Positions 7,722 through 16,432 of a stretch of 64,000 nucleotides of DNA are shown here, piece after piece. Position 1 is the first letter of the stretch. Each line of letters begins with the position of its first letter. Source of the DNA: Streptomyces goshikiensis (GTDB taxonomy: Bacteria > Actinomycetota > Actinomycetes > Streptomycetales > Streptomycetaceae). Both the position numbers and the translations under genes were made by a program. The DNA lies in the NCBI RefSeq assembly GCF_014650555.1, contig NZ_BMVE01000001.1, positions 558,001 through 622,000 on the forward strand, written 5' to 3'. The notes below the pieces were generated by a model. It saw only the letters and a program-made list of their open reading frames with translations. It was not told the origin of the DNA and searched no databases.

Positions 7722-9893
7722 CTACGCGTCGTCAGCACCACTGCCCCCGGGGTCCCCACCTGCGCATATGGCCAGGACGTCGGCCCCGTACCGGTCGAGC
7801 TTGCGGCCGCCCACCCCCGAGATCATCGAGAGCTCGCCCGCCTCGGAGGGCGCGGCCTCCGCGATCGCCATCAGGGTCTTGTCCGTGAAGACGCAGTACG
7901 CGGGCAGACCTTGCTCCTGCGACTGTGTCGCGCGCCACTCCCGCAGCCGCTCGTAGAGGCCCTCGTCCATGTCGGACGGACAGTCCTCGCAGCGCATCAG
8001 CTTCAGCTCGCCGGCCTCGGTCAGGGTCTTGCCGCAGACCCGGCACAGCACCGGCCCTCGGCGGCCGCGTTTGCGGACGCCGCGCTCGGCCGCCGCGCCC
8101 TCGCGGGCGCCCGGGGCCGCTGAGCCCGGCCTCAGGCCGTTCAGGAAGCGGCTGGGGCGTCGGGAGGCCCGGCCGCCCGGAGCCCGCGAGAGGCCCCACG
8201 AGAGCGTCAGGTGGAGCCGCGCCCGGGTGACGCCGACGTACAGCAGCCGGCGTTCCTCCTCGACCTGCTCATCGGTCTTCGCGTAGGTGATCGGCATCAT
8301 GCCGTCGGTGAGGCCGACGAGGAACACGGCGTCCCACTCCAGGCCCTTCGCCGCGTGCAGCGAGGCGAGGGTGACGCCCTGGACGGTCGGTGCGTGCTGG
8401 GCGGCCTTGCGCTCCTCCAGCTCGATCGTGAGGTCGGCCAGGGTGGCGCCGGGCCGGGCCCGGGCGAAATCCTCGGCGAGCCGGACGAGCGCGGCCAGGG
8501 ATTCCCACTGGTCGCGCACGGCGCCGGAGCCGGCCGGCGGTTCGGTGCTCCAGCCGGTGGAGCTGAGCACGGCCCGGACCTGGGAGCCGAGTTCCACGAC
8601 GCCGTCGAGCAGCGGGTCGTTGCCGCTGCCGGCGGAGCGGGCCGCCCCGCGCAGGGCGAGGAGCCCCTTCTGGACCTCGGCGCGCTCGAAGAACCGCTCG
8701 GCCCCGCGCAGCTGGTAGGGCACCCCGGCGTCGGCGAGGGCCTGCTCGTAGACCTCGGACTGGGCGTTGATGCGGTAGAGGACGGCGATCTCGCCGGCCG
8801 GGACGCCGGCGGCGATCAGGTCCCTGATCCGGCCGGCGACGCCCTCGGCCTCGGCGGGCTCGTCCGGGTACTCGGCGTAGACCGGGGCGGGGCCGGGCTC
8901 GCGCTGCGAGACCAGCTCCAGCCGGTGCTCGGCGGCGCGGCCCTTGGCCTGGTTCAGCAGCCCGTTGGCGAGGTGGACCACCTGCGGGGTGGAGCGGTAG
9001 TCGCGGATCAGCTTGACCACGGTGGCCTGCGGATACCGGGTGCGGAAGGACAGCAGGTGATCGGGGGTCGCGCCGGTGAAGGAGTAGATCGTCTGGCTGG
9101 CGTCGCCGACGACGCAGAGGCTGTCGCGGTCGCCGAGCCACAGCTCCAGCAGGCGCTGCTGGAGCGGGCTGACGTCCTGGTACTCATCCACCACGAAGTG
9201 CTGGTACTGGGTGCGGATCTGCTCGGCGATGTCGCGGCGGTCCTGGAGGATGCCGACGGTGAGGAGCAGCACGTCCTCGAAGTCGATCATGCCGCGGTCG
9301 CGCTTGAGCTGCTCGTACGTCCCGTAGATCTGGGCGGTCTCCGCCAGGTCCCGGGGGGTCTCGCGGCCGGCCTTGAGGGCGGCCGCCGGGTAGTCGGCGG
9401 GGACGGTCTGGGTGACCTTGGCCCACTCGATCTCACCGGTGACATCGCGCAGCTCGCTCCGGTCCAGGCGGATGCGGCAGCGCGCGCCGGCCTCGGCGAC
9501 GAGCTGGATCTTGCGCTCGACGAGGCGGGGCACCTCGCCGCCGACGGCCTTGGGCCAGAAGTACTGGAGCTGGCGCAGCGCGGCGGAGTGGAAGGTCCGG
9601 GCCTGGACCCCGCCCGCTCCGAGGGTGCGCAGACGGCCGCGCATCTCGCCCGCGGCGCGGTTGGTGAAGGTGACGGCCAGCACGCTGGCGGGCATCAGCT
9701 GGCCGGAGCGGACCCCGTAGGCGATGCGGTGGGTGATCGCGCGGGTCTTGCCCGTACCGGCACCGGCCAGCACGCACACCGGTCCGCGCAGGGTCGTCGC
9801 GACCTCGCGCTGCTCCGGGTCCAGGCCCAGGAGCACCGCGTCGGCCGAGTCCGCGGCGGCGGGGAAAGCTGAGGAGTGCGTTGCTGCTGTCAC
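7722..9893 (-). CDS. uvrD2: ATP-dependent DNA helicase UvrD2
   Basis: A 723-residue SF1A helicase. Walker A AGAGTGKT is at residues 43-50, followed by TFTNRAAGEM (motif Ia), DEYQD (Walker B) and VGDASQTIYSF. The C-terminus has a CxxC...CxxC zinc-type element (CRVCG, CEDC) and an HRDC-like domain, the arrangement of mycobacterial UvrD2. It unwinds 3'-tailed DNA in repair; the mycobacterial protein is essential for growth. I chose GTG at 9893 because similarity begins just after it, although its RBS is weak. It is divergent from mycoredoxin, and wblC lies downstream from its own promoter. Confidence 0.95.
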   Translation of the reverse strand: MTAATHSSAFPAAADSADAVLLGLDPEQREVATTLRGPVCVLAGAGTGKTRAITHRIAYGVRSGQLMPASVLAVTFTNRAAGEMRGRLRTLGAGGVQARTFHSAALRQLQYFWPKAVGGEVPRLVERKIQLVAEAGARCRIRLDRSELRDVTGEIEWAKVTQTVPADYPAAALKAGRETPRDLAETAQIYGTYEQLKRDRGMIDFEDVLLLTVGILQDRRDIAEQIRTQYQHFVVDEYQDVSPLQQRLLELWLGDRDSLCVVGDASQTIYSFTGATPDHLLSFRTRYPQATVVKLIRDYRSTPQVVHLANGLLNQAKGRAAEHRLELVSQREPGPAPVYAEYPDEPAEAEGVAGRIRDLIAAGVPAGEIAVLYRINAQSEVYEQALADAGVPYQLRGAERFFERAEVQKGLLALRGAARSAGSGNDPLLDGVVELGSQVRAVLSSTGWSTEPPAGSGAVRDQWESLAALVRLAEDFARARPGATLADLTIELEERKAAQHAPTVQGVTLASLHAAKGLEWDAVFLVGLTDGMMPITYAKTDEQVEEERRLLYVGVTRARLHLTLSWGLSRAPGGRASRRPSRFLNGLRPGSAAPGAREGAAAERGVRKRGRRGPVLCRVCGKTLTEAGELKLMRCEDCPSDMDEGLYERLREWRATQSQEQGLPAYCVFTDKTLMAIAEAAPSEAGELSMISGVGGRKLDRYGADVLAICAGGDPGGSGADDA

Positions 9894-9973
9894 CCCGCCA
9901 TGCTGCCAGGTCTGGTGGGTCGGGCGAGAAATCTGTCCACAGGCACGGTGGATCCGTCGTACCGGTGGCGGCC

Positions 9974-10000
9974 GGGAATGGCGGGGCGGTCCCGTACGTT
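9974..10000 (+). promoter_or_regulatory. Sigma-R-type promoter of mycoredoxin gene
   Basis: GGGAAT (9974-9979), an 18-bp spacer, then GTT (9998-10000), an exact match to the Streptomyces SigR consensus for thiol-oxidative stress. It lies 43 bp upstream of the mycoredoxin start, which suits a disulfide-reducing product. Confidence 0.85.
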
Positions 10001-10042
10001 CGAGTACTCGGACCAACGAGCCCCCACGAAGGAGAGCGCAGC

Positions 10043-10303
10043 ATGCAGGACACGGGCACCGTCACGATGTACAGCACGACCTGGTGCGGCTACTGCAACC
10101 GCCTCAAGAAGCAGCTGGACCGCGAGGGCATCGCGTACAACGAGATCAACATCGAGCTCGACCCGGCGTCCGCGGCGTTCGTGGAGCAGGCGAACGGCGG
10201 CAACCAGACGGTTCCGACCGTCCTCGTGAAGTCGGTCGGCGGCAACGAGTCCGTCATGACCAACCCGAGCCTGGCCCAGGTCAAGCAGGCCCTCGCCGTC
10301 TGA
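10043..10303 (+). CDS. mrx1: Mycoredoxin (mycothiol-dependent glutaredoxin-like)
   Basis: An 86-residue glutaredoxin-fold protein with the CGYC active site (C15, C18) and the TVPTVLV cis-proline segment. Mycoredoxin-1 reduces mixed disulfides between proteins and mycothiol, the actinobacterial thiol. ATG at 10043 has GGAGAG six bases upstream; a longer open frame upstream is promoter sequence. The gene is monocistronic between a SigR-type promoter and a strong bidirectional terminator, and converges on nudC. Confidence 0.95.
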   Translation: MQDTGTVTMYSTTWCGYCNRLKKQLDREGIAYNEINIELDPASAAFVEQANGGNQTVPTVLVKSVGGNESVMTNPSLAQVKQALAV

Positions 10304-10318
10304 CCCGCTGTGCTCAGA

Positions 10319-10346
10319 AAGGCCCCCGCCTCCCGGCGGGGGCCTT
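10319..10346. terminator. Bidirectional terminator between mrx1 and nudC
   Basis: A 12-bp perfect stem (AAGGCCCCCGCC with its complement) with a TCCC loop and T-rich flanks on both strands. Confidence 0.9.
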
Positions 10347-10361
10347 CTGCTGTGACGAACG

Positions 10362-11297
10362 TTACGGAGTGGGGCGCGGCAGCGGCTCGCCGTACCAGAG
10401 CTCGACCAGGCGCGCGGCGATGGAGATCCCCGCCGGGGGCAGCACCTCGCCGCTCTCGAAGGCGGCGCGCAGGTCCTCGCGGGAGAACCAGCGGGCCTCC
10501 TGGATCTCCTCGCCGTCCACGGTGATCTCCGAGGTGACGGCCCGGGCGGTGAAGCCCAGCATCAGGCTGTACGGGAACGGCCAGGGCTGGCTGGCGACGT
10601 ACTCGACGGTGCCGACGCGGACGCCCGCCTCCTCCCACACCTCGCGGATCACGGACTGCTCTATGGACTCGCCCGGCTCCACGAACCCGGCCAGCGTCGA
10701 GAACCGCCCCTCGGGCCAGTGCACCTGGCGGCCCAGCAGCGCCCGGTCGTGCTCGTCGGTGACCAGCATGATGACGGCCGGGTCGGTGCGCGGGTAGTGC
10801 TCGGCGCCGCAGCCCGGGCAGCGCCGGATGTGCCCGGCGGCCGCGACCACGGTGCGCTCGCCGCAGCGGGAGCAGAAGCGGTGCATCCGCTGCCAGTTCT
10901 CCAGCGCGACGGCGTGCACCATCAGCCCGGCGTCGCGCGGGGACAGCAGCAGCCCGGCCTCGCGCAGACCGGCCGGGCGGGCCGACTGGTCCATGCGGCC
11001 CGGCAGCGCGTCCTTCTGCAGCGCGAAGTACCGTACGCCGTCCTCGTCGGTGCCCAGGAAGTAGCGGTGGGTCTCGGTGACGGGGGCCTCGAAGGCGGGG
11101 GTCATCACGATCCCGGAGCCGCCGTCGGGGGTGTCGTCGATCAGGACCTGGCCGCCGGAGACGACGAACACGCGGGTCGTCGGGTGGCTCCAGGCGGCGG
11201 CGAGCCAGGCCTCGTCGAGGCGGTGGTGCGCGGCGCGGTCGATTCCGCTGGGCGCGGCGAGCGAGATCGGGCGCTCGGGCTCGGTATGGGTGCTCAC
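10362..11297 (-). CDS. nudC: NAD(H) diphosphatase / NAD-decapping NudC
   Basis: A 311-residue NudC. Zinc ribbon cysteines are C142, C145, C160 and C163; the Nudix box spans residues 204-226 (G-x5-E-x7-REVWEEAG); the diagnostic NudC motif SQPWPFPYS is at 236-244. It hydrolyses NADH/NAD+ to NMN(H) and AMP and in other bacteria removes NAD caps from RNA. GTG at 11297 has GGAAG five bases upstream. The mycobacterial homologue sits at the same place between mycoredoxin and adnAB; the ion-channel gene found there (Rv3200c) is replaced here by a dipeptidase. Confidence 0.96.
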   Translation of the reverse strand: MSTHTEPERPISLAAPSGIDRAAHHRLDEAWLAAAWSHPTTRVFVVSGGQVLIDDTPDGGSGIVMTPAFEAPVTETHRYFLGTDEDGVRYFALQKDALPGRMDQSARPAGLREAGLLLSPRDAGLMVHAVALENWQRMHRFCSRCGERTVVAAAGHIRRCPGCGAEHYPRTDPAVIMLVTDEHDRALLGRQVHWPEGRFSTLAGFVEPGESIEQSVIREVWEEAGVRVGTVEYVASQPWPFPYSLMLGFTARAVTSEITVDGEEIQEARWFSREDLRAAFESGEVLPPAGISIAARLVELWYGEPLPRPTP

Positions 11298-11386
11298 AGG
11301 TACTTCCAACTCCCCCGGTGGTGGGACAAGGCAGGCGTACGGACGTGGGTGGGCGCGGCCGCGCCGGGCGGCGCGGCGCGCGGCGG

Positions 11387-12790
11387 TCAGGGGGCGGGCC
11401 AGTTCTCCGCGAGGTCTCCCCAGAGGTGGGCGGTCGTCTCGACGCCCTTGAGGAGCAGGTCCAGCTCGACCTTCTCGTTCGGCGAGTGCCAGCCGTCGGA
11501 GGGTACGGAGATCCCGAGGAAGAGGACGGGCGCGTCCAGGACGTCCTGGAGGTCCGCCGCGGGCCCCGAGCCGCCCTCGCGGGTGAAGCGGACCTTCTGG
11601 CCGAAGGCGCGGCCCATAGCCCGGACGACCGACTGGAGCGCCGGGTGGTCCAGCGGGGTCAGGCAGGGCCGGGTGGGGGCGCCGAAGGTGATGGAGTGCC
11701 GGATCCCGGCCGGGATCCGGGCCGCGACCCACTCCCGGACGGCGGCCTCGACCTCGTACGGGTCCTGTCCGGAGACCAGGCGGAACGAGAGCTTCAGGTG
11801 TGCGGAGGCGGGCACGATGGTCTTGCCGCCGGGGCCCTGGTAGCCGCCGCCGATGCCGTTGACCTCGGCGGTGGGGCGGGCCCAGACGCGCTCCAGCGTC
11901 GAGTAGCCCTTCTCGCCGGCGGCGGCGTGCGACTTGGCCGTACGGAGCCACTCGGCCTCGTCGAACGGCAGCTCGGCGATCAGCTCGCGCTCGGCGTCGG
12001 TGAGCTCGGCGATGTTGTCGTAGAAGCCGGGGACCGTGACGCGGCCGTCCTCGTCGTGCAGGGCGGCGACGAGACGGGCGGCGGCCGTGGCCGGGTTGGG
12101 CACGGCCCCGCCGAAGGCGCCCGAGTGGATGTCCTGGTCCGGGCCGTGGAAGTCGATCTCGCAGTCGGCGACGCCGCGCATGCCGGTGCAGACGGTGGGC
12201 GTGGTCTCGGACCACATGCCGGTGTCGGAGACGATCACGATGTCGGTGGCCAGGCGCTCCGCCTCGCGCTCGACCAGCGCGCGGAAGTGCGGGGAGCCGG
12301 ACTCCTCCTCGCCCTCGACGAGCAGCTTGAGGTGCACGGCGGGCGCGTCGGCGCCGGTCGCGGCGAGGTGCGCGCGGACGCCGAGCGTGTGGAAGAAGAC
12401 CTGGCCCTTGTCGTCGGCGGCGCCGCGGGCGTACATCCGGCCGTCCTTGACGACCGGCTCGAACGGGTCGGTGTGCCAGCCGTCGGCGAGGGCGGCCGGC
12501 TGGACGTCGTGGTGCCCGTAGACGAGGACGGTGGGGGCGGCCGGGTCGGCGGCGGGCCACTCGGCGAAGACGGCGGGGGCGCCGTCCGTCTCCCACACCT
12601 CGGCGACCGGGAAGCCGGTCTCCTTGAGCTTCGCGGCGAGCCACTCGGCGCTGCGGCGTACATCGCCCGCGTGCTCGGGCTGCGCCGAGACCGAAGGGAT
12701 GCGCAGCCAGTCGACGAGGTCGTCGAGGAAGTCCGCGCGGTGGGTGTCGATGTACGTGCGGACGGCACTGTCCGCCGGGGATGCGCTCAT
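11387..12790 (-). CDS. M20-family dipeptidase
   Basis: A 467-residue di-zinc peptidase of the M20 family (dipeptidase/CNDP-like). Metal and catalytic motifs are in order: YGHHDVQP, GAADDKGQ with the bridging Asp, EGEEESGSP with the catalytic Glu pair, and SDTG. A lid/dimerisation domain follows (DIHSGAFGGAVPNP). It has no signal peptide, so it is a cytoplasmic peptide hydrolase. ATG at 12790 lies 10 bp after the adnB stop, so it is probably the last gene of the adnA-adnB unit. The exact substrate is unknown. Confidence 0.93.
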   Translation of the reverse strand: MSASPADSAVRTYIDTHRADFLDDLVDWLRIPSVSAQPEHAGDVRRSAEWLAAKLKETGFPVAEVWETDGAPAVFAEWPAADPAAPTVLVYGHHDVQPAALADGWHTDPFEPVVKDGRMYARGAADDKGQVFFHTLGVRAHLAATGADAPAVHLKLLVEGEEESGSPHFRALVEREAERLATDIVIVSDTGMWSETTPTVCTGMRGVADCEIDFHGPDQDIHSGAFGGAVPNPATAAARLVAALHDEDGRVTVPGFYDNIAELTDAERELIAELPFDEAEWLRTAKSHAAAGEKGYSTLERVWARPTAEVNGIGGGYQGPGGKTIVPASAHLKLSFRLVSGQDPYEVEAAVREWVAARIPAGIRHSITFGAPTRPCLTPLDHPALQSVVRAMGRAFGQKVRFTREGGSGPAADLQDVLDAPVLFLGISVPSDGWHSPNEKVELDLLLKGVETTAHLWGDLAENWPAP

Positions 12791-12800
12791 GGCCACGAGC

Positions 12801-15800
12801 CTATCCGTCCGCTCCGAGGTCACCGTCCGCGTCGGATCCGCCTTGGAGGATCCGCTCAAGGCGGGCCCGGCCCGGGAGGTTGCGGGGGCGGATCACACGG
12901 CCGCTGCGGACGTGCAGGAAGGCGGCGGTGATGTGGGTGAGGGGCGTGCCGGTGGTCTCCGACCAGGCCAGTCGGTACACGGCGAGCTGGAGGGGGTCGG
13001 CGTCGGTGGAACGGCCGGTCTTCCAGTCGACGATCTCGAACGTGCCGTCGGGGTTCGCGTAGACCGCGTCGATCCGGCCGCGGATCACGCGGCCGGCGAG
13101 GGTCAGCTGGACCGGGACCTCCATGCGGTGGGGGGTGCGCTCGGCGTAGTCGCTCCGCTCGAAGGCCGCCTTGAGGGAGTCGAGGTCGGCCTCGTCGGCG
13201 ATCTCCTGGTCGCCGCCGGGGAGCTCGGTCTCGGGGTCGAGGACGTCGAGGAGCGGGAGCGGGAGCTCGTCGAAGCGGGACTCCACCCAGGCGTGGAAGC
13301 GCGTGCCCTGACGCGCCGCGGGCTGGGGGGGCTGGGGCATGGGGCGGGCGAGGTCGCGGGCGAAGGCCTGCTCGTCGGCGGCGAGGCGCAGGAGCTGGCT
13401 GGCGGAGAGGGCCGACGGGAGCGGGACGTCGCGGACGACCGCCCGCGCTCGGCGGAGCTCGCCCTCCAGCGCGTCGAGGTCCCGGTCCCAGGAGGCGACG
13501 GCCCGCGCCTCCTCGGGCGTGAGCCCGCGCGGGGAGGGCGCTTCCCCGGCCCCGTCCCTTCCCGGAACCGGCGCTCCGCCGGGCAGGGCTGCGCCGGCGT
13601 CCGGCCACGGGTCGTCCCGGCCCGGCGCGGGGGCGTCCTCGACGTCGGCGGCGTCGGCGTCGTCGGCCGGCCAGGGGTCCGCTTCCGGCCACGGGTCGTC
13701 CTGCGGCCACGGCTCGTCCCCGGCGGGGTCGGTGGGGTCGGCGGGCACCGCGTCGCCGTCGGCGCCCCACAGGTCCGCCTCCGGCCACAGGTCGTCCGCC
13801 GGGGCCGCGGGGGCCGCCGGGGGCGGGGCGGCCAGGTGGGACTCGACCAGGGCCGCCGCGTGGCGGCGGAGGGCGAGGGAGGCCGGGTCCAGCGGGAGGG
13901 GCCAGGAGTGGTCCGGGGTGTCGGAGGTCGCCAGGGCCGGGTTGACCGCCTCCTCATCGGGTTCGTCCGCCCAGGCCTCGATCTCGCCGTGGCCCGCCTC
14001 GCAGTGGCGGCGCAGCGCGTCCAGGAACGCCGAGGGGCCCCGGCGCCTCTTCTGGGTCGGCCCCCACCAGTGGCCCGAGGCGAGCAGGAGGGAACGCGGG
14101 CGCGTGAACGTCACGTACCCGAGGCGCAGCTCCTCGACCTCCTTGTGGGACTTCAGGGCCGCCTTGAAGGACTTCAGGCCCGCCGAGGTCCACGCCGGGT
14201 CCCCCGGCAGGGTCTCCGCGTCCCCGCGCAGCGCGTACGGCAGGACCTTCGCGTACGAGGTCCAGGCCTCCGGGGCCTTCTCCTTCGGGAACGAGCCCGC
14301 GCACAGGTCCGGGACCACGACCACGTCCCACTCCAGGCCCTTGGACTTGTGCGCGGTGAGCACCTTCACCGTGTTCTCGCCGCCCGGCAGCGCGTGGTCG
14401 AGGCCCTTCTCGTACTGGGCGGCCGTACGCAGGAAGGACAGGAAGGCGAGCAGCGAGGCCTCGCCGTCCAGGGAGGCGAAGCCGGCCGCCACGTCCATGA
14501 AGTTGGAGAGCGTCTCCCGGCGGCGGGCCGCCAGCGCGTGCGGCGACGCCGACAGCTCCACATCCAGCCCGGTCGTGGCCAGCACCCGGTGCAGTACGTC
14601 CATCAGCGGGTCGGCGAGCGAACGCCGCAGGTCGCGCAGCTCCTGGGCGAGGTGCGCGAACCGGACCCGGGCCTGCGCCGAGAACGGCAGCTCGTCCACG
14701 GGCGCGGCGGAGGAGTGCCCCGAGCCGTCCAGGAACGTCTCCAGCGCGTCCGCGAGGGAGACGACCTCGACCGGGTCCACGCCCTCGACGGCCGCCGCGA
14801 GGCGTTCGTCCGGATCCACCTCGCCCGGGGTCCGGGCGACCAGCTGCCGCGCCCGGCGGCCCAGCAGCGCCAGGTCGCGCGCGCCGATCCGCCAGCGCGG
14901 CCCGATCAGCAGCCGGACCAGCGCGGCGTTGGCGCCCGGGTCCTGGAGGACCTCGCAGACCGCGACCAGGTCGGCGACCTCCGGAAGGTGCAGCAGCCCG
15001 GAGAGGCCGACCACCTCCACCGGCACGTCCCGGGCCACCAGGGCGGCCTGGATCCGCGCGAAATCGCCGCCCGAGCGGCACAGCACCGCGATCTCGCGCG
15101 GCTCCGTCCCGGTGCGGACCAGGTGGGCCACCGAGTCGCCGAGCCACTCCAGCTCCTCGGCGTGCGTGGGCAGCAGCGCGCACCGCACCGAGCCGGCCCG
15201 CTCCGCCCCCGGCGCCGGGCGCAGCGCCTCGACGCCCTCGTGCATCGAGCGCAGCGGCGCGGCCAGGCCGTTGGCCAGGTCCAGCAGCCGGCCGCCGCTG
15301 CGCCGGTTCTCGCTCAGCGAGAAGCGGGTGGCGGGGCGGCCGCCCGCGTGCGGGAAGTGCTCGGGGAAGTCGTCGAGGTTGGCGACGGAGGCGCCGCGCC
15401 AGCCGTAGATCGCCTGGCAGGGGTCGCCGACGGCGGTCACCGCGTGCCCCGTGCCGCCCCCGAAGAGGCCGGACAGCAGCAGCCGCTGCGCGACGGAGGT
15501 GTCCTGGTACTCGTCGAGCAGGACCACCCGGAACTCCTCGCGCAGCAGCGCGCCCACCTCGGGCCGGGTGGTGGCGAGCTGCGCGGAGAGGGCTATCTGG
15601 TCGCTGAAGTCGAGCAGGTCGCGGGAGCGTTTGGCGGCGCGGTAGCGGGCGACGAGCTCGACCAGTTCGAGGCGGCCGCGCACCGCTTCGGGCACCTTGC
15701 GCAGGTCCTCGTTGCCGAGCTTGGTGCCGGCCAGCACATCCAGCAGCGCGGTGTCGTACGCGCGCAGGTCCGCCGGCGCGACCAGGTGCTCGGAGAGTTC

Positions 15801-16376
15801 CGCATCGAGCGCGAGGAGGTCGCTGACCAGGTCGGGGATCGACTTGGTAAGCGCCGGGTACGGGCCGGGGGCCTCGCGCAGCACGCGGGCGGCGAGCTGG
15901 AAGCGGGTGGCGTCGGCGAGCAGCCGGGCGCTGGGCTCCAGCCCGATGCGCATGCCGTGGTCCTTGAGGAGCTGCCCGGCGAAGGCGTGGTACGTCGAGA
16001 TCCGCGGCTCGCCGCCGGCCGCGCCGTCCCCGGCCGGGGATAGGTCCGGGGAAGGGGCGGTGGAAGGGACGGGCGACGGATCCGGGTCGGTGATGCCGGC
16101 CCGCGCGAGGGCCGTGCGGACGCGCTCGGCGAGCTCACCGGCCGCCTTGTTGGTGAAGGTCAGGCCGAGGACCTGCTCGGGCGCGACGGCGCCGGTGCCG
16201 ACCAGCCAGACCACGCGGGCGGCCATGACGGTGGTCTTGCCGGATCCGGCGCCCGCGACGATCACCTGCGGGGCGGCGGGAGCGGTGACACAGGCCATCT
16301 GTTCGGGCGTGAAAGGGATACCGAGGAGCTCCTTGAGCTGCTCGGGGTCGGTGAGGACGGACGGACGCGCGGACAC
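12801..16376 (-). CDS. adnB: Helicase-nuclease subunit AdnB
   Basis: A 1191-residue SF1A helicase fused to a C-terminal RecB-like nuclease. Walker A AGAGSGKT is at residues 41-48, followed by TFTNKAAGEL, LLDEYQDTS and the usual later motifs. The nuclease carries EIVDWKTGR near residue 1110 and the QLAVYRL helix. With AdnA it resects double-strand breaks for recombination. It is the downstream gene of the pair, as in mycobacteria. GTG at 16376 lies 56 bp after the adnA stop. Residues 859-926 form an unusual acidic Trp-rich linker between motor and nuclease (see findings). Confidence 0.93.
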   Translation of the reverse strand: MSARPSVLTDPEQLKELLGIPFTPEQMACVTAPAAPQVIVAGAGSGKTTVMAARVVWLVGTGAVAPEQVLGLTFTNKAAGELAERVRTALARAGITDPDPSPVPSTAPSPDLSPAGDGAAGGEPRISTYHAFAGQLLKDHGMRIGLEPSARLLADATRFQLAARVLREAPGPYPALTKSIPDLVSDLLALDAELSEHLVAPADLRAYDTALLDVLAGTKLGNEDLRKVPEAVRGRLELVELVARYRAAKRSRDLLDFSDQIALSAQLATTRPEVGALLREEFRVVLLDEYQDTSVAQRLLLSGLFGGGTGHAVTAVGDPCQAIYGWRGASVANLDDFPEHFPHAGGRPATRFSLSENRRSGGRLLDLANGLAAPLRSMHEGVEALRPAPGAERAGSVRCALLPTHAEELEWLGDSVAHLVRTGTEPREIAVLCRSGGDFARIQAALVARDVPVEVVGLSGLLHLPEVADLVAVCEVLQDPGANAALVRLLIGPRWRIGARDLALLGRRARQLVARTPGEVDPDERLAAAVEGVDPVEVVSLADALETFLDGSGHSSAAPVDELPFSAQARVRFAHLAQELRDLRRSLADPLMDVLHRVLATTGLDVELSASPHALAARRRETLSNFMDVAAGFASLDGEASLLAFLSFLRTAAQYEKGLDHALPGGENTVKVLTAHKSKGLEWDVVVVPDLCAGSFPKEKAPEAWTSYAKVLPYALRGDAETLPGDPAWTSAGLKSFKAALKSHKEVEELRLGYVTFTRPRSLLLASGHWWGPTQKRRRGPSAFLDALRRHCEAGHGEIEAWADEPDEEAVNPALATSDTPDHSWPLPLDPASLALRRHAAALVESHLAAPPPAAPAAPADDLWPEADLWGADGDAVPADPTDPAGDEPWPQDDPWPEADPWPADDADAADVEDAPAPGRDDPWPDAGAALPGGAPVPGRDGAGEAPSPRGLTPEEARAVASWDRDLDALEGELRRARAVVRDVPLPSALSASQLLRLAADEQAFARDLARPMPQPPQPAARQGTRFHAWVESRFDELPLPLLDVLDPETELPGGDQEIADEADLDSLKAAFERSDYAERTPHRMEVPVQLTLAGRVIRGRIDAVYANPDGTFEIVDWKTGRSTDADPLQLAVYRLAWSETTGTPLTHITAAFLHVRSGRVIRPRNLPGRARLERILQGGSDADGDLGADG
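13597..13800 (-). repeat. Acidic DPWP repeat linker in AdnB
   Basis: This segment encodes several copies of short acidic units such as DDPWPEA and EPWPQ, with six tryptophans in about 68 residues. The matching DNA shows repeated CCACGGGTCGTC-like blocks. It joins the motor and nuclease halves. Confidence 0.75.
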
Positions 16377-16432
16377 GTGAAAAGGCTAGCCCGACCGACT
16401 GACACTCCCCGCCGCCGTCTCGGCCCGCGGAC

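Noticed and set aside
10362..12644. 760-codon minus frame upstream of nudC
   Set aside because: Its first half is an Arg/Pro-rich shadow of the dipeptidase gene; only the part after 11297 is NudC.
12531..16043. Very long plus-strand frame opposite adnB
   Set aside because: Typical GC-rich antisense shadow with repetitive Gly/Arg/Val composition and no domain; adnB on the other strand is convincing.
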